Positions 1-9,700 of a DNA stretch of 64,000 bases are shown in pieces. Both the position numbers and the translations under genes were made by a program. The notes under the pieces were generated by a model that was given only the letters and a program-made list of their open reading frames with translations, did no database searches and was not told the DNA's origin. Numbering within the stretch: position 1 is the first letter of the stretch; the number at the start of each line of letters is the position of its first letter. This stretch comes from Anaerolineae bacterium (GTDB lineage Bacteria; Chloroflexota; Anaerolineae; J036; Brachytrichaceae): positions 1 to 64,000 of the forward strand of contig CANJQH010000008.1 in the NCBI GenBank assembly GCA_947476335.1, given 5' to 3'.

Positions 1-144
1 CGCGCACTGGTGTCGCACGGCATCGACATCATTCGCGCATCAGTATGTTCGCTGCGTACTCTCCTTGCCGACTGCTTGCCACCGCCGCTTTGGCATATTC
101 GCTGCAAGACGTTCAAAAGAGCCGCGAGCCATGTCCCCTTGTGA
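1..144 (+). CDS. possible 3' end of an upstream gene (partial)
   Basis: The first forward frame is open from the window edge for 47 codons and stops with TGA at 142-144. Its composition is ordinary for this genome. Nothing in it matches a family I know, and without the upstream sequence it cannot be separated from a chance open frame. Confidence 0.22.
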   Translation, partial: RALVSHGIDIIRASVCSLRTLLADCLPPPLWHIRCKTFKRAASHVPL

Positions 145-647
145 GGGGAGGGCACCTGAGGAATTATAAGGAACGAATGCATTCTTTGCGCCCTTCTGCG
201 CCTTTCTGCGCCCTTCTGCGCGGGGGTATTCGGAGTTCGGGGCAAAAATTTTTGTGCGCGAAAACCTCACCCCTGACCCCTTTTCCCCAGCGATTTCGCT
301 TGCCGTTCTCCCGTGTCAGGCTCGATGCAGTGCGCGAAATCCTGGCGGAGAGGGGCGGTCGAGCCCCGCCCGCAGGCGTGTGCGCTGACAAACAATCGCT
401 GTGTGCATCGACGAGTCTCCGCGTCTTCTGATGAAATTCACCCCAAACTGCGGAAGCGCCCTTGCCTGGGGCGTTTGGGCGAGCGTTGCCCGGGGCTCAG
501 CACGTGTGTGCGTCGATGGACCGCGTCTGCGGCGCTCGTGTTCCGCGGAGACATGGGTGCCGGTGTGCGGGTGTTGTGCGTGAGGATGCTGACATACGCC
601 CCGTGCGCCGGATAAATCGTGCAGCAGATGAATCGAGTGACGCAACG
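145..647. other. non-coding stretch with micro-repeats and a family C end
   Basis: I see no convincing gene. The stretch holds a pyrimidine-rich micro-repeat near 180-220, where words like CCTTCTGCGC recur three times. At about 433-455 it holds one terminus of the dispersed palindromic family C, recognised by CACCCCAAACTGCGG. Short open frames here have no recognisable domain. Confidence 0.5.
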
Positions 648-1562
648 TCAGGACAGATGTCTGCGCACCAGGCTCAGAGCTGCGCGCAGCCGGAGCATTC
701 TGCGGGGCGACTGCACGAAATATTCGCCGAGCGACCACAGGCTGCGCAACGTGCCGAAGAAACCGCTCCGCCCTCTTCGTGCCGCATGCATCTGCAGCCG
801 CATCTCCTCCTGCAGATACTGATAGCACGTTTTCCAGTCGCCCCCGAAATGCATGAACAGTTGATTTACTTCCGCGCCGTTCTCACAACGAATGGCACGA
901 CCATTGATCACGTTCACCTCGAAGAAACCGACAGACGGCATACAGAGATTCACTGCAGATGTCTGTGTCTGGATTACAGGCGCATCCAGCCCCGCCTCAT
1001 ACATTGCCATGGCGAAGAGCGGCTCTTCGTTTCGACCGGCTCGGTGTGTGCGAATTTCGAGCTCCTCATATCGATCGTTCCATTCCCTGGCGCGCTCGTA
1101 GATCGCATCCGCAGCAGGCCCCTTTTCGAAATAGTAGGCGGCACCGATCAGCGACAGCCTGCCGGCGCCGGGCACGAGTGCGCGAATCGGCGCCATGCGC
1201 TTGAACCAGCGATTCGGCTTGAGTTCGCTGCCGAATGCGCAGAAAAAGTTTCCCGCCAGCACCTTGAACAGCGGTTCCAGCGACCCATACACGAGCAAAT
1301 CCACGTCGAGGAAAAGCGTGTCGTCGAAAGGCGACATCTCCGGCGCCTGCAGTTTCGACAACAGGCCTGGCCAGCGATCGAATTTCCACGGCACGACGTA
1401 GTCGTATATTCCACGAAACTGGTTCGGATCGAGGTTCGTCGCGATTGCCAGAGGCAGCTGAGGGTCACGCAGGCGAATCGAGCGTGCCAGGTTGATTGCC
1501 ATGCGGCCATAGTCGGCGTGATCCACTGCGATGGCCAGAACGCCACGAGTTTTCTTCGTCAT
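648..1562 (-). CDS. GT8/GT-A-like glycosyltransferase
   Basis: A 304-residue protein with the build of a GT-A fold sugar transferase. The N-terminal Rossmann-like half leads to a hydrophobic strand ending in FLDVDLLVYG. The DVD at about residues 86-88 corresponds to the metal- and nucleotide-sugar-binding DxD motif. A cytoplasmic or membrane-associated role in glycan or polysaccharide synthesis is inferred; donor and acceptor are unknown. The start has an AGAAGG ribosome site about 8 bases upstream. Its ATG overlaps the TGA of the decayed reading frame upstream (ATGA), so the two were once translationally coupled. No signal peptide is visible. Confidence 0.7.
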   Translation of the reverse strand: MTKKTRGVLAIAVDHADYGRMAINLARSIRLRDPQLPLAIATNLDPNQFRGIYDYVVPWKFDRWPGLLSKLQAPEMSPFDDTLFLDVDLLVYGSLEPLFKVLAGNFFCAFGSELKPNRWFKRMAPIRALVPGAGRLSLIGAAYYFEKGPAADAIYERAREWNDRYEELEIRTHRAGRNEEPLFAMAMYEAGLDAPVIQTQTSAVNLCMPSVGFFEVNVINGRAIRCENGAEVNQLFMHFGGDWKTCYQYLQEEMRLQMHAARRGRSGFFGTLRSLWSLGEYFVQSPRRMLRLRAALSLVRRHLS

Positions 1563-1795
1563 CCGACACCTTCTTCGTAGTGGCTGCTTCGAGATATTCG
1601 CCGCAGTGAATTCATTTTGCTCATTATTCTGTTCATGATGGGCGCGCGTGGCTTGTGAAATCTGCGTGGTGGAGTCCGCAGCCAGGTGAACAGTGCATGC
1701 AGAAGAACGGGCCCATCGAAGCGCACTTCGCGGTGCGGGATCACAAACGCCGCATGTAGCCGCATCTCTTCGCGCCCGTAGTTATATCGGCTCCT
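1559..1795 (-). pseudogene. 3' remnant of a glycosyltransferase paralogue
   Basis: Upstream of the intact glycosyltransferase and in its orientation, a frame ends with TGA overlapping that gene's ATG. The remnant reads RYNYGREEMRLHAA, which resembles YQYLQEEMRLQMHAA near the C-terminus of the intact neighbour. It continues with a similar basic, Pro/Arg-rich tail. Only about the last 75-80 codons survive. At about 1800 the similarity stops at the GCGAAGAAC micro-repeat block, so the 5' part was probably lost by deletion or rearrangement. The call rests on this short local similarity. Confidence 0.5.
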
Positions 1796-1799
1796 CGCG

Positions 1800-2010
1800 T
1801 CTCCGTAAAGGTATTTTGCACGCGAAGAACGCGAAGAACACGAAGAGGTCTGAATTCCGTTGCCGAAGAATCTTCCTTAAGCGAAGGCGAAAAGCGAAGG
1901 CGAAAAGCGAAGGCGACGAAAAGCCATCACAAGCTTTTCCCTTCGCGTTCTTCGCGGCTTCGCGTGAGGAAAACCTGCTGTCAAATTTCGCCCCAAACTG
2001 GGGATGCATC
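1800..2010. repeat. GCGAAGAAC inverted micro-repeat block plus family C end
   Basis: The left arm at 1821-1848 repeats CGCGAAGAA words, and the complementary right arm lies at 1941-1967. Between them are two and a half tandem copies of a 13-base unit (GCGAAGGCGAAAA, 1881-1917). A family C terminus (CCCCAAACTGGGGATGCA) follows at about 1990-2008, just upstream of the rpsB promoter region. The block can fold into a long hairpin. Confidence 0.65.
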
Positions 2011-2046
2011 CCCGTGGCGCCGTGGCGGGGGGTGCGGTTAGTTCGG

Positions 2047-2171
2047 TTAGAATAGCCAGGCTTGTATTACAGGCAAAACGCATGTGCGCCGACGTTGCGC
2101 GACCTGTCTCACGGGGAACCGTCGAGATCCGCGGGCGGGGGAAGCGTGCAGAGGATCCCGGTTTTGCCGGG
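2047..2171 (+). promoter_or_regulatory. putative rpsB promoter and leader hairpin
   Basis: A TTAGAAT box (2047-2053) is a plausible -10. No clear -35 is seen. It would give a leader of about 130 nt. The leader ends in a small hairpin, CCCGG-TTTTG-CCGGG (2157-2171), just before the AAAAGGAG ribosome site. Leader-mediated control by free S2 is known in other bacteria, and this hairpin is a candidate for it. Confidence 0.4.
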
Positions 2172-2192
2172 GTAGAAAAGGAGAACAACACT

Positions 2193-3002
2193 ATGTCCGT
2201 AGTTCCAATGAAGTCACTGCTCGAAACGGGTGTGCACTTCGGCCACCGCACCAAGCGCTGGAACCCCAAAATGAAGCCGTACATCTTCACCGAGAGGAAC
2301 GGCGTTCACATCATCGACCTGCAGCAGACGATTGTCGCTGTCGATCATGCGTATAACTTCATCCGCGACATCGTTAGCCGCGGCGGTTCGGTGATGTTTG
2401 TCGGCACGAAGCGTCAGGCGCAGGAGCCGATCGCTACGCAGGCGACGCGCGCCGGCCAGCCCTACATCACTGAGCGCTTCATGGGCGGCACGCTCAGCAA
2501 CTGGCGCACGATCAAGGGCCGCCTCGACCGTATGGCCGAGCTGGAGGCGATGAAGGAGCGCGGCGAGCTGGAGCGCTTCACCAAGAAAGAAGCGCTGCTG
2601 CGCACGCGCGACATCGATCGTTTGAATCGCAAGATGGGCGGCATCAAAACGATGCGCCGCCTGCCGGATGCGCTCTTTATCGTCGACGTGGGCCGTGAGG
2701 GCAACGCGATCAAGGAAGCCAACCGCCTGGGTGTGCCGGTCATTGCCATGGTGGACACGAACTGCGATCCGGACGGTGTGGATTACATCATTCCGTCGAA
2801 CGATGACGCGATCCGCGCGATCAAGCTGATCGTCGAAGCGATGGCCAATGCCGCGCTTGAAGGTCTGGCACTGCGCAAGGGTGCGGATGACATCGTTGAA
2901 GTGACGGGTGCCGAAGATAAGGAAGCGGCTGCTGGGGTTGCTGTAACGGATGTGGGCGAGATGCCGCGCTCGTTCGCTCCGGATGTTGAAGAAGGGGCGT
3001 AA
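2193..3002 (+). CDS. rpsB: 30S ribosomal protein S2
   Basis: S2 binds the head-body junction of the 30S subunit. The 269-residue product matches the family along its length, with the N-terminal LLETGVHFGHRTKRWNPKM and the signature PDALFIVDVGREGNAIKEA. The start is the ATG preceded by AAAAGGAG (2176-2183). An upstream in-frame ATG at 2004 would add a tail absent from the family and was rejected. tsf follows after 3 bases, the usual rpsB-tsf operon. The acidic C-terminal tail ending PDVEEGA is normal variation. Confidence 0.97.
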   Translation: MSVVPMKSLLETGVHFGHRTKRWNPKMKPYIFTERNGVHIIDLQQTIVAVDHAYNFIRDIVSRGGSVMFVGTKRQAQEPIATQATRAGQPYITERFMGGTLSNWRTIKGRLDRMAELEAMKERGELERFTKKEALLRTRDIDRLNRKMGGIKTMRRLPDALFIVDVGREGNAIKEANRLGVPVIAMVDTNCDPDGVDYIIPSNDDAIRAIKLIVEAMANAALEGLALRKGADDIVEVTGAEDKEAAAGVAVTDVGEMPRSFAPDVEEGA

Positions 3003-3005
3003 ATC

Positions 3006-4428
<1,423 letters not shown>

Positions 4429-4499
4429 CTACACTATTTCGACAATGAAGCGGCAGCTGAGGTGACATAAATCAACTGTCAAAACCTCTCCAGCCAGCC

Positions 4500-4508
4500 G
4501 TGATAGCA
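4500..4508 (+). promoter_or_regulatory. possible extended -10 upstream of frr
   Basis: The 139-base gap between pyrH and frr contains TGATAGCAT, a TGN-extended -10-like box, about 60 bases before the frr start. It would give a leader of roughly 50 nt. No -35 is evident. Confidence 0.3.
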
Positions 4509-4567
4509 TTTTCAAGATGGCTTGTGGCAATCGGCAGGCCATCGCCGTTACTGTAAAGAGGTCGCAT

Positions 4568-5134
4568 ATGTCTGACGAAATCAAAGGGCTGATCAAGGAC
4601 GTCGAAAAGTCGATGGAAAAGTCGATTGACTCGATGGAGCAGGATTTTCATGCGCTACGCACCGGGCGTGCGTCGCCGGCGTTGGTTGAGAAGTTGCCGG
4701 TGGAGTATTACGGCAGCGACGTGCCGTTGCTGCAGCTGGCGACGATCAATGTTCCTGAAGCGCAGGTGATCATGATCAAGCCGTTCGATCCGTCTACGAT
4801 CAAGTTGATTGAAAAGGCGATCGCCGTCTCCGAACTAAAGCTGACGCCCAACAACGATGGCAAGGTGATCCGTTTGAATATCCCGCCGTTGACGGGGGAG
4901 CGTCGCCGCGACATCGTGAAGCTGGTGCACCGGCGGATGGAAGAGGCGCGCGTATCGATTCGAAATCATCGACGAGATGCGATGGACATGCTCAAGGAAA
5001 TGGAAGACGAGGGCATGATTAGCGAGGACGATCACAAGCGTGGCAAGGACGAAGTCGAAAAAGTCACAGGTCGCTTCAATGTTCGCATCGATGAACACGG
5101 TGCGCGCAAGGAGCGTGAGGTGATGGAAATCTGA
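4568..5134 (+). CDS. frr: ribosome recycling factor
   Basis: RRF works with EF-G to split post-termination ribosomes. The 188-residue length is close to the family norm of about 185. Diagnostic stretches are [20 protein letters not shown], the tRNA-mimic hinge region, and [17 protein letters not shown]. The chosen ATG has AAAGAGG (4555-4561) at good spacing. An ATG at 4517 would add 17 residues not seen in the family. uppS follows after 28 bases, the usual frr-uppS linkage. Confidence 0.96.
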   Translation: MSDEIKGLIKDVEKSMEKSIDSMEQDFHALRTGRASPALVEKLPVEYYGSDVPLLQLATINVPEAQVIMIKPFDPSTIKLIEKAIAVSELKLTPNNDGKVIRLNIPPLTGERRRDIVKLVHRRMEEARVSIRNHRRDAMDMLKEMEDEGMISEDDHKRGKDEVEKVTGRFNVRIDEHGARKEREVMEI

Positions 5135-5162
5135 CGGTTCTGTTACGCATCTGCAGCACTCT

Positions 5163-5939
5163 ATGACGATTACAGCGACTCGAAAACTCCCTGGTATTTC
5201 TGTACGCGCGGCGCCGAGCAGCGTGGCAGCAACTGCACCGACGCATGGTATTCGCCATCTGGCGATCATCATGGATGGTAATGGCCGCTGGGCGCGCAAG
5301 CGCAATTTGCCACGGCTGGCCGGTCATAAAGCTGGCACGGACAATCTCCATTGTGTGCTGCGCGAATGTGATCGCCAGGGCATTGAAGTTGTGACGCTCT
5401 ACGCGTTCTCAACGGAAAACTGGAGCCGGCCGGAGGAAGAGGTCAGCGGCTTGATGAAGTTGCTGGAAATCGTCATTGATCGTGAGCTGAACGAACTGCA
5501 CGCGAAAGGTGTGCAGATTCGACATATTGGCCGCATCGATCGCATTCCAGAGATGCTGCAGCGGAAGATTCGTCACGCGATTGAATACACACGCAACAAC
5601 ACGCGCCTGATTCTGAATATCGCGTTGAACTACGGTGGGCGCGCTGAGATCGTCGATGCGGTCAAGCAGCTGATCGCTGAGGGCGTTGATCCGAACTGTA
5701 TTGACGAAAAAACCGTCGGACGCTATCTATACACCGGCGGTCTGCCTGATCCGGATCTGATCGTGCGCACGAGCGGCGAGTATCGCGTGAGCAACTTCCT
5801 GATCTGGCAGGGTGCGTACTCCGAGTACTACATCACAGACGTACATTGGCCCGATTTCGATGAAAGTGAGCTGCGCAAGGCGATCGCTGTGTACAGCGCG
5901 CGCGACCGCCGTTTCGGCGGCGTGACGAAGACGGCATGA
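5163..5939 (+). CDS. uppS: undecaprenyl diphosphate synthase (isoprenyl transferase)
   Basis: A cis-prenyltransferase that condenses IPP onto farnesyl diphosphate to make the undecaprenyl carrier for peptidoglycan and polysaccharide precursors. The 258-residue protein carries [10 protein letters not shown] with the catalytic Asp at about residue 38. It also has the FSTENW segment ([11 protein letters not shown]) and the C-terminal [15 protein letters not shown] and DVHWPDF signatures that bind pyrophosphate. The first 30 residues are a variable extension. The stop overlaps the next start by four bases (ATGA), indicating coupling to the small membrane protein downstream. Confidence 0.96.
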   Translation: MTITATRKLPGISVRAAPSSVAATAPTHGIRHLAIIMDGNGRWARKRNLPRLAGHKAGTDNLHCVLRECDRQGIEVVTLYAFSTENWSRPEEEVSGLMKLLEIVIDRELNELHAKGVQIRHIGRIDRIPEMLQRKIRHAIEYTRNNTRLILNIALNYGGRAEIVDAVKQLIAEGVDPNCIDEKTVGRYLYTGGLPDPDLIVRTSGEYRVSNFLIWQGAYSEYYITDVHWPDFDESELRKAIAVYSARDRRFGGVTKTA

Positions 5940-6382
5940 GCAAACTGAATCTGCGTTATCTGCTGACGGCGCTGGTTGCCAGCCTGCTTGTCGCGCTGGG
6001 GTTCCAACGCTTCGTCAGCTCGATTCTTATCCCTGAAATGCAGGCTGGGCTGGTGGGCGCTGCATTTATCGCCGGCTGGTGGGGAAATCTAATCACCACG
6101 TTCGTCGTGGCGATTATGGGCGCGCGCAAGGCCGCACGTGAGCTGATCGATCCGCGGCTCGGCCGCATCGTCGGCACGGCGATGGGCGTATGGGTGGGCG
6201 TCGGTGCGGCTGCGGGTAACGTGATCGCGGCGCTGATCCTGGCTGGTGGCCGGCAGGCGGCGCTGAAGACGGGGCTGGTGGCGGTGTTTAGTCTGATCAG
6301 CCTGATTGTGGCGCTGGTGTCGGCGAACATCGCCGGGCGCGAAACTGCACAGCCGCCGGAAGAAGAAGAAGAGGCGGTTTGA
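5936..6382 (+). CDS. small polytopic membrane protein, function unknown
   Basis: A 148-residue protein with about four hydrophobic segments (near residues 9-28, 36-62, 83-107 and 113-135) and an acidic C-terminal tail (PPEEEEEAV). Gly/Ala-rich helices such as [19 protein letters not shown] suggest a compact helical bundle in the cytoplasmic membrane. No known family was recognised. It overlaps uppS by 4 bases and shares one base with the YraN-like gene, so it is cotranslated in the frr-uppS operon. That places it near cell-envelope lipid carrier metabolism, but no role can be assigned. Confidence 0.75.
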   Translation: MSKLNLRYLLTALVASLLVALGFQRFVSSILIPEMQAGLVGAAFIAGWWGNLITTFVVAIMGARKAARELIDPRLGRIVGTAMGVWVGVGAAAGNVIAALILAGGRQAALKTGLVAVFSLISLIVALVSANIAGRETAQPPEEEEEAV

Positions 6383-6777
6383 TGGCTGGCGCCGCGCGCA
6401 GCGAGATTGGCGCGTGTGGCGAGGCCATCGCCGCGCGTCACCTCGAAGCGCGTGGCTGCAAAATTCTGGCGCGTAACTGGCGGCCACCGCGCGGCAGCCG
6501 TGTGCGCGGCGAAATCGACATCGTCGCGTCGTGCGAATTTCGCCTGCTGTTCGTCGAAGTGCGCACGCGCCGCAGCGACACCTTCGGTGAGCCTGAAGAG
6601 AGCATCGATCCCCGCAAATATGCCACGCTCGTGGCCGCTGCTGAAGCGTACGTTCAATTTGAAATCCCCGCTGCTGTGCGCGACGACTGCGACTGGCGCA
6701 TCGACTTGATCGCCGTGCGCCTCGATGCGCACAACGCAGTGCAGCGGCTGGGGCATATCGAGGGGTTGGGAGGGTAG
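6382..6777 (+). CDS. YraN/UPF0102 family endonuclease-like protein
   Basis: A 131-residue protein of the UPF0102 (YraN) family, which has a restriction-endonuclease-like fold and is implicated in DNA processing. N-terminal GEAIAARHLEARGCKILARN is followed by RGEIDIVA and LLFVEVRTRR, the E-x-D...E-x-K/R arrangement of the PD-(D/E)XK core (about residues 46-64). The C-terminal half contains the usual DPRKYATLVAAAEAY helix. Its ATG overlaps the preceding TGA by one base. It is the last gene of the frr-uppS run and is followed by a strong hairpin. Confidence 0.85.
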   Translation: MAGAARSEIGACGEAIAARHLEARGCKILARNWRPPRGSRVRGEIDIVASCEFRLLFVEVRTRRSDTFGEPEESIDPRKYATLVAAAEAYVQFEIPAAVRDDCDWRIDLIAVRLDAHNAVQRLGHIEGLGG

Positions 6778-6782
6778 AAGAA

Positions 6783-6817
6783 GTTCGAAGCGCAGAGTGC
6801 CCCTCTGCGCTTCGAAC
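6783..6817. terminator. 15-bp hairpin between convergent frames
   Basis: A perfect inverted repeat, 15 bp per arm (GTTCGAAGCGCAGAG and its complement) with a 5-base loop, starts 5 bases after the YraN stop. It has no T-run but should stop transcripts from both directions. Confidence 0.65.
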
Positions 6818-6823
6818 CACGAA

Positions 6824-7056
6824 CTATTTCATGCTATCCAGCGGCGTGTACAACCGCCCGACCTGCGGGAAGTAGCTCCAGCGCATCGCCGCCGTCACCA
6901 GGGCATAGGTGCCGAGGCGGTGCATTGGTGCAGTGACGAGCCCGGTGGTGGGGTCGTAAGACTGGCCGGGGACGAGGGACCAGCTGCTCGCCGCGACCCA
7001 CTCATACAGCCACGGCTGCTGGCCGGCGGGGACCATCATGGGATTGACGGGCAGCT
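6824..7056 (-). pseudogene. C-terminal remnant of a secreted FG-GAP/IPT-type protein
   Basis: About 77 codons reading ELPVNPMMVPAGQQPWLYEW...SLVPGQSYDPTTGLVT...TYALVTAAMRWSYFPQVG are clearly homologous to the last about 110 residues of the secreted protein at 24429-27158. The shared segments there are ELPVDPSIVPNGERPWLYVF, ALVPGQRYDPATMQVT and NYYVPQVG. The frame has no natural start and enters repeat A at 7057. Beyond A, the frame that would have preceded the element soon meets a TGA, so the 5' part was already gone before A arrived. It is a decayed duplicate tail and not a functional gene. Confidence 0.75.
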
Positions 7057-7152
7057 CTAAGTTCCTGTCCATAAGTTTTGTCCGGCAGATTCGCCTCCCC
7101 CGCAAAGCGGGGGAGGCGAATCTGCCGCCAGAACTTTTGGCGACTCACTTAG
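7057..7152. mobile_element. family A palindromic MITE, copy A1
   Basis: A 96-bp copy counted from CTAAGT to ACTTAG. Its imperfect arms contain GGCAGATTCGCCTCCCCCGC and the complement around a short loop, here AAA where the other copies have TTT. The ends fit insertion of a 92-bp element into CTAG with TA duplication. It abuts the decayed surface-protein tail. Confidence 0.85.
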
Positions 7153-7218
7153 ATGTCAATGTGCACCGCGGCAGTCTCAGCAGACATTGCATGGATCGGA
7201 AGCAAAGGAGCAGTTGAT

Positions 7219-7479
7219 ATGGCTGAAAACATCGACAAGTGGGAGTACTGCAAGGTTCACTACTCTTCTACTGGCTTGAGCGGCACTTCCGCCTACGTCT
7301 ATCTGGAAGCGCAGACTGGATTTGTCAAGAAAAAAGGCTACGATGCGTCGGATGAATTCAAAGACCTGAAGGCGTTGAATCAGCTCGGTCGTGAGGGATG
7401 GGAGCTCGTGAGCACAACTCAGTATCCCCGGGGAGCGAATGGTGACTTTGCACATTTCTTGAAGCGTCGTTTGCCATAG
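7219..7479 (+). CDS. DUF4177-like small protein
   Basis: An 86-residue cytoplasmic protein with WEYCKVHY near the N-terminus and LNQLGREGWELVSTTQY followed by FLKRRLP at the end. This pattern is typical of DUF4177 and related small beta/alpha proteins of unknown function. The ATG at 7219 has AAAGGAG (7204-7210) at good spacing; an upstream in-frame ATG at 7153 lies against repeat A1 and is less likely. The 5' region borders A1, so transcription must start within or just after the element. No operon partner is seen, and the neighbours are convergent or decayed. Confidence 0.7.
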   Translation: MAENIDKWEYCKVHYSSTGLSGTSAYVYLEAQTGFVKKKGYDASDEFKDLKALNQLGREGWELVSTTQYPRGANGDFAHFLKRRLP

Positions 7480-7640
7480 CCCGGAGCGAACGAAGCATCC
7501 CTGATCTGAGCCGATCTTGACCCGTCAGCGCTGGGCATCACCGTTTTGCCGGCAAAAAGCGCCGAATGCGCGTGACCGATGCAGCCCGGGGCAATGCCAC
7601 CGCAGGTATGCTGCCTTGGAAATTCAGATGCAGCCCGACC

Positions 7641-8393
7641 CTACGGCTCAACACGCGTCACTGCGTCGAGCTTATCGAAGTCGCGGTCGTACGAGTACAG
7701 AGTCTTCTCCTGCGCCAGCAGCATGCCCGCCGCGATGAGCGCATCGCCGAAGTCGAGGCGGGTCTGGGCGAAGAGGTCCAGCGCTGCCATGACCTCTGCC
7801 TGGCTGTCGACTTCGAAGCCTGGCAGACGGATCAGCGTCTGCAGCATTTCCGCGACTGCACTTCGTTCGACCTTGTAGAGGCGCGGGGACGACAGCACAT
7901 ACACCACCTCGGCGATGGTCGTGACCGGCGTGCGCAGCACGAGTTCTCCACGCTCGACGCGCTCGAACAACTCGACTGCTTTCCTCTGTTTCGTAAGATC
8001 GTCGCCAGTCAGCAGGCGCACGATGACATCGGCGTCGAGCCTCCACTGTGTGGAATTGATGACGAAATTGGCGTTGCTCAGCAGGGTGACTTGGGATTCT
8101 GGTGAGCCATCGAAGGAAGTGCCGGTGAGCCGGCTGATCAGCGCGCCGGCGTCGTCCGCGCCTGGGAGATCGAATTCTGAATCGGCGACGATGACGTTGC
8201 CGGAGCTGAGCAGGTAGGTTTCCAGGTTCCAGGAAGGAGCGCCGGGGTAAGGAATATCGATTGCGCCGGCGTCGAGCGGGCGCGGCCCGGTGGCGGCGGC
8301 TGGATGCATGTGCGCGGCCAGCGCCAGGACGGTCGCCGCCAGGGAAGCTGCGATGCGTGACTGACGGATTTTTCGTGCGTTTTCACCCAACAT
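7641..8393 (-). CDS. chimera: exported-protein N-terminus joined in frame to a VapC-like PIN domain
   Basis: Residues about 1-33 form a signal peptide (RIAASLAATVLALAAHMHPAAA). Residues 34-115 resemble the first blade of secreted repeat proteins of the DUF5650 kind (GALISRLTG, VTLLSNANFVINS). From about residue 117 the sequence switches abruptly to a PIN domain: RLDADVIVRLLTGDD, later VTTIAEVVYVL, and C-terminal DFGDALIAAG and LYSYDRDFDKL, carrying the acidic residues of a VapC ribonuclease. The usual VapC start (M-x-D-T-N) is replaced by the junction, and I found no ATG or GTG start in frame at it. No VapB-like antitoxin lies alongside. It is either a deletion-generated fusion that would be exported or a dead toxin. 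The start chosen is the ATG giving the signal peptide. Confidence 0.65.
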   Translation of the reverse strand: MLGENARKIRQSRIAASLAATVLALAAHMHPAAATGPRPLDAGAIDIPYPGAPSWNLETYLLSSGNVIVADSEFDLPGADDAGALISRLTGTSFDGSPESQVTLLSNANFVINSTQWRLDADVIVRLLTGDDLTKQRKAVELFERVERGELVLRTPVTTIAEVVYVLSSPRLYKVERSAVAEMLQTLIRLPGFEVDSQAEVMAALDLFAQTRLDFGDALIAAGMLLAQEKTLYSYDRDFDKLDAVTRVEP

Positions 8394-8540
8394 AGATGCG
8401 CGTACTCTAAAAAAAGTCGGCGATTGTGGAAGGTGAACGTGCCTCACGAATTGGGGGATTCATGTGCATGAATTGGGTGAACTATTTTCTAATGCGGGAT
8501 TTGCGAGATGTTTTTGCCGTTTGGGGTGGATCGCTTGTAA

Positions 8541-9637
<1,097 letters not shown>

Positions 9638-9700
9638 CACTTGCACGACGCAGTTCAGCGTCGCCGACGCTGAGCTGAGTCGTTGTTCGGAATCACGCAC

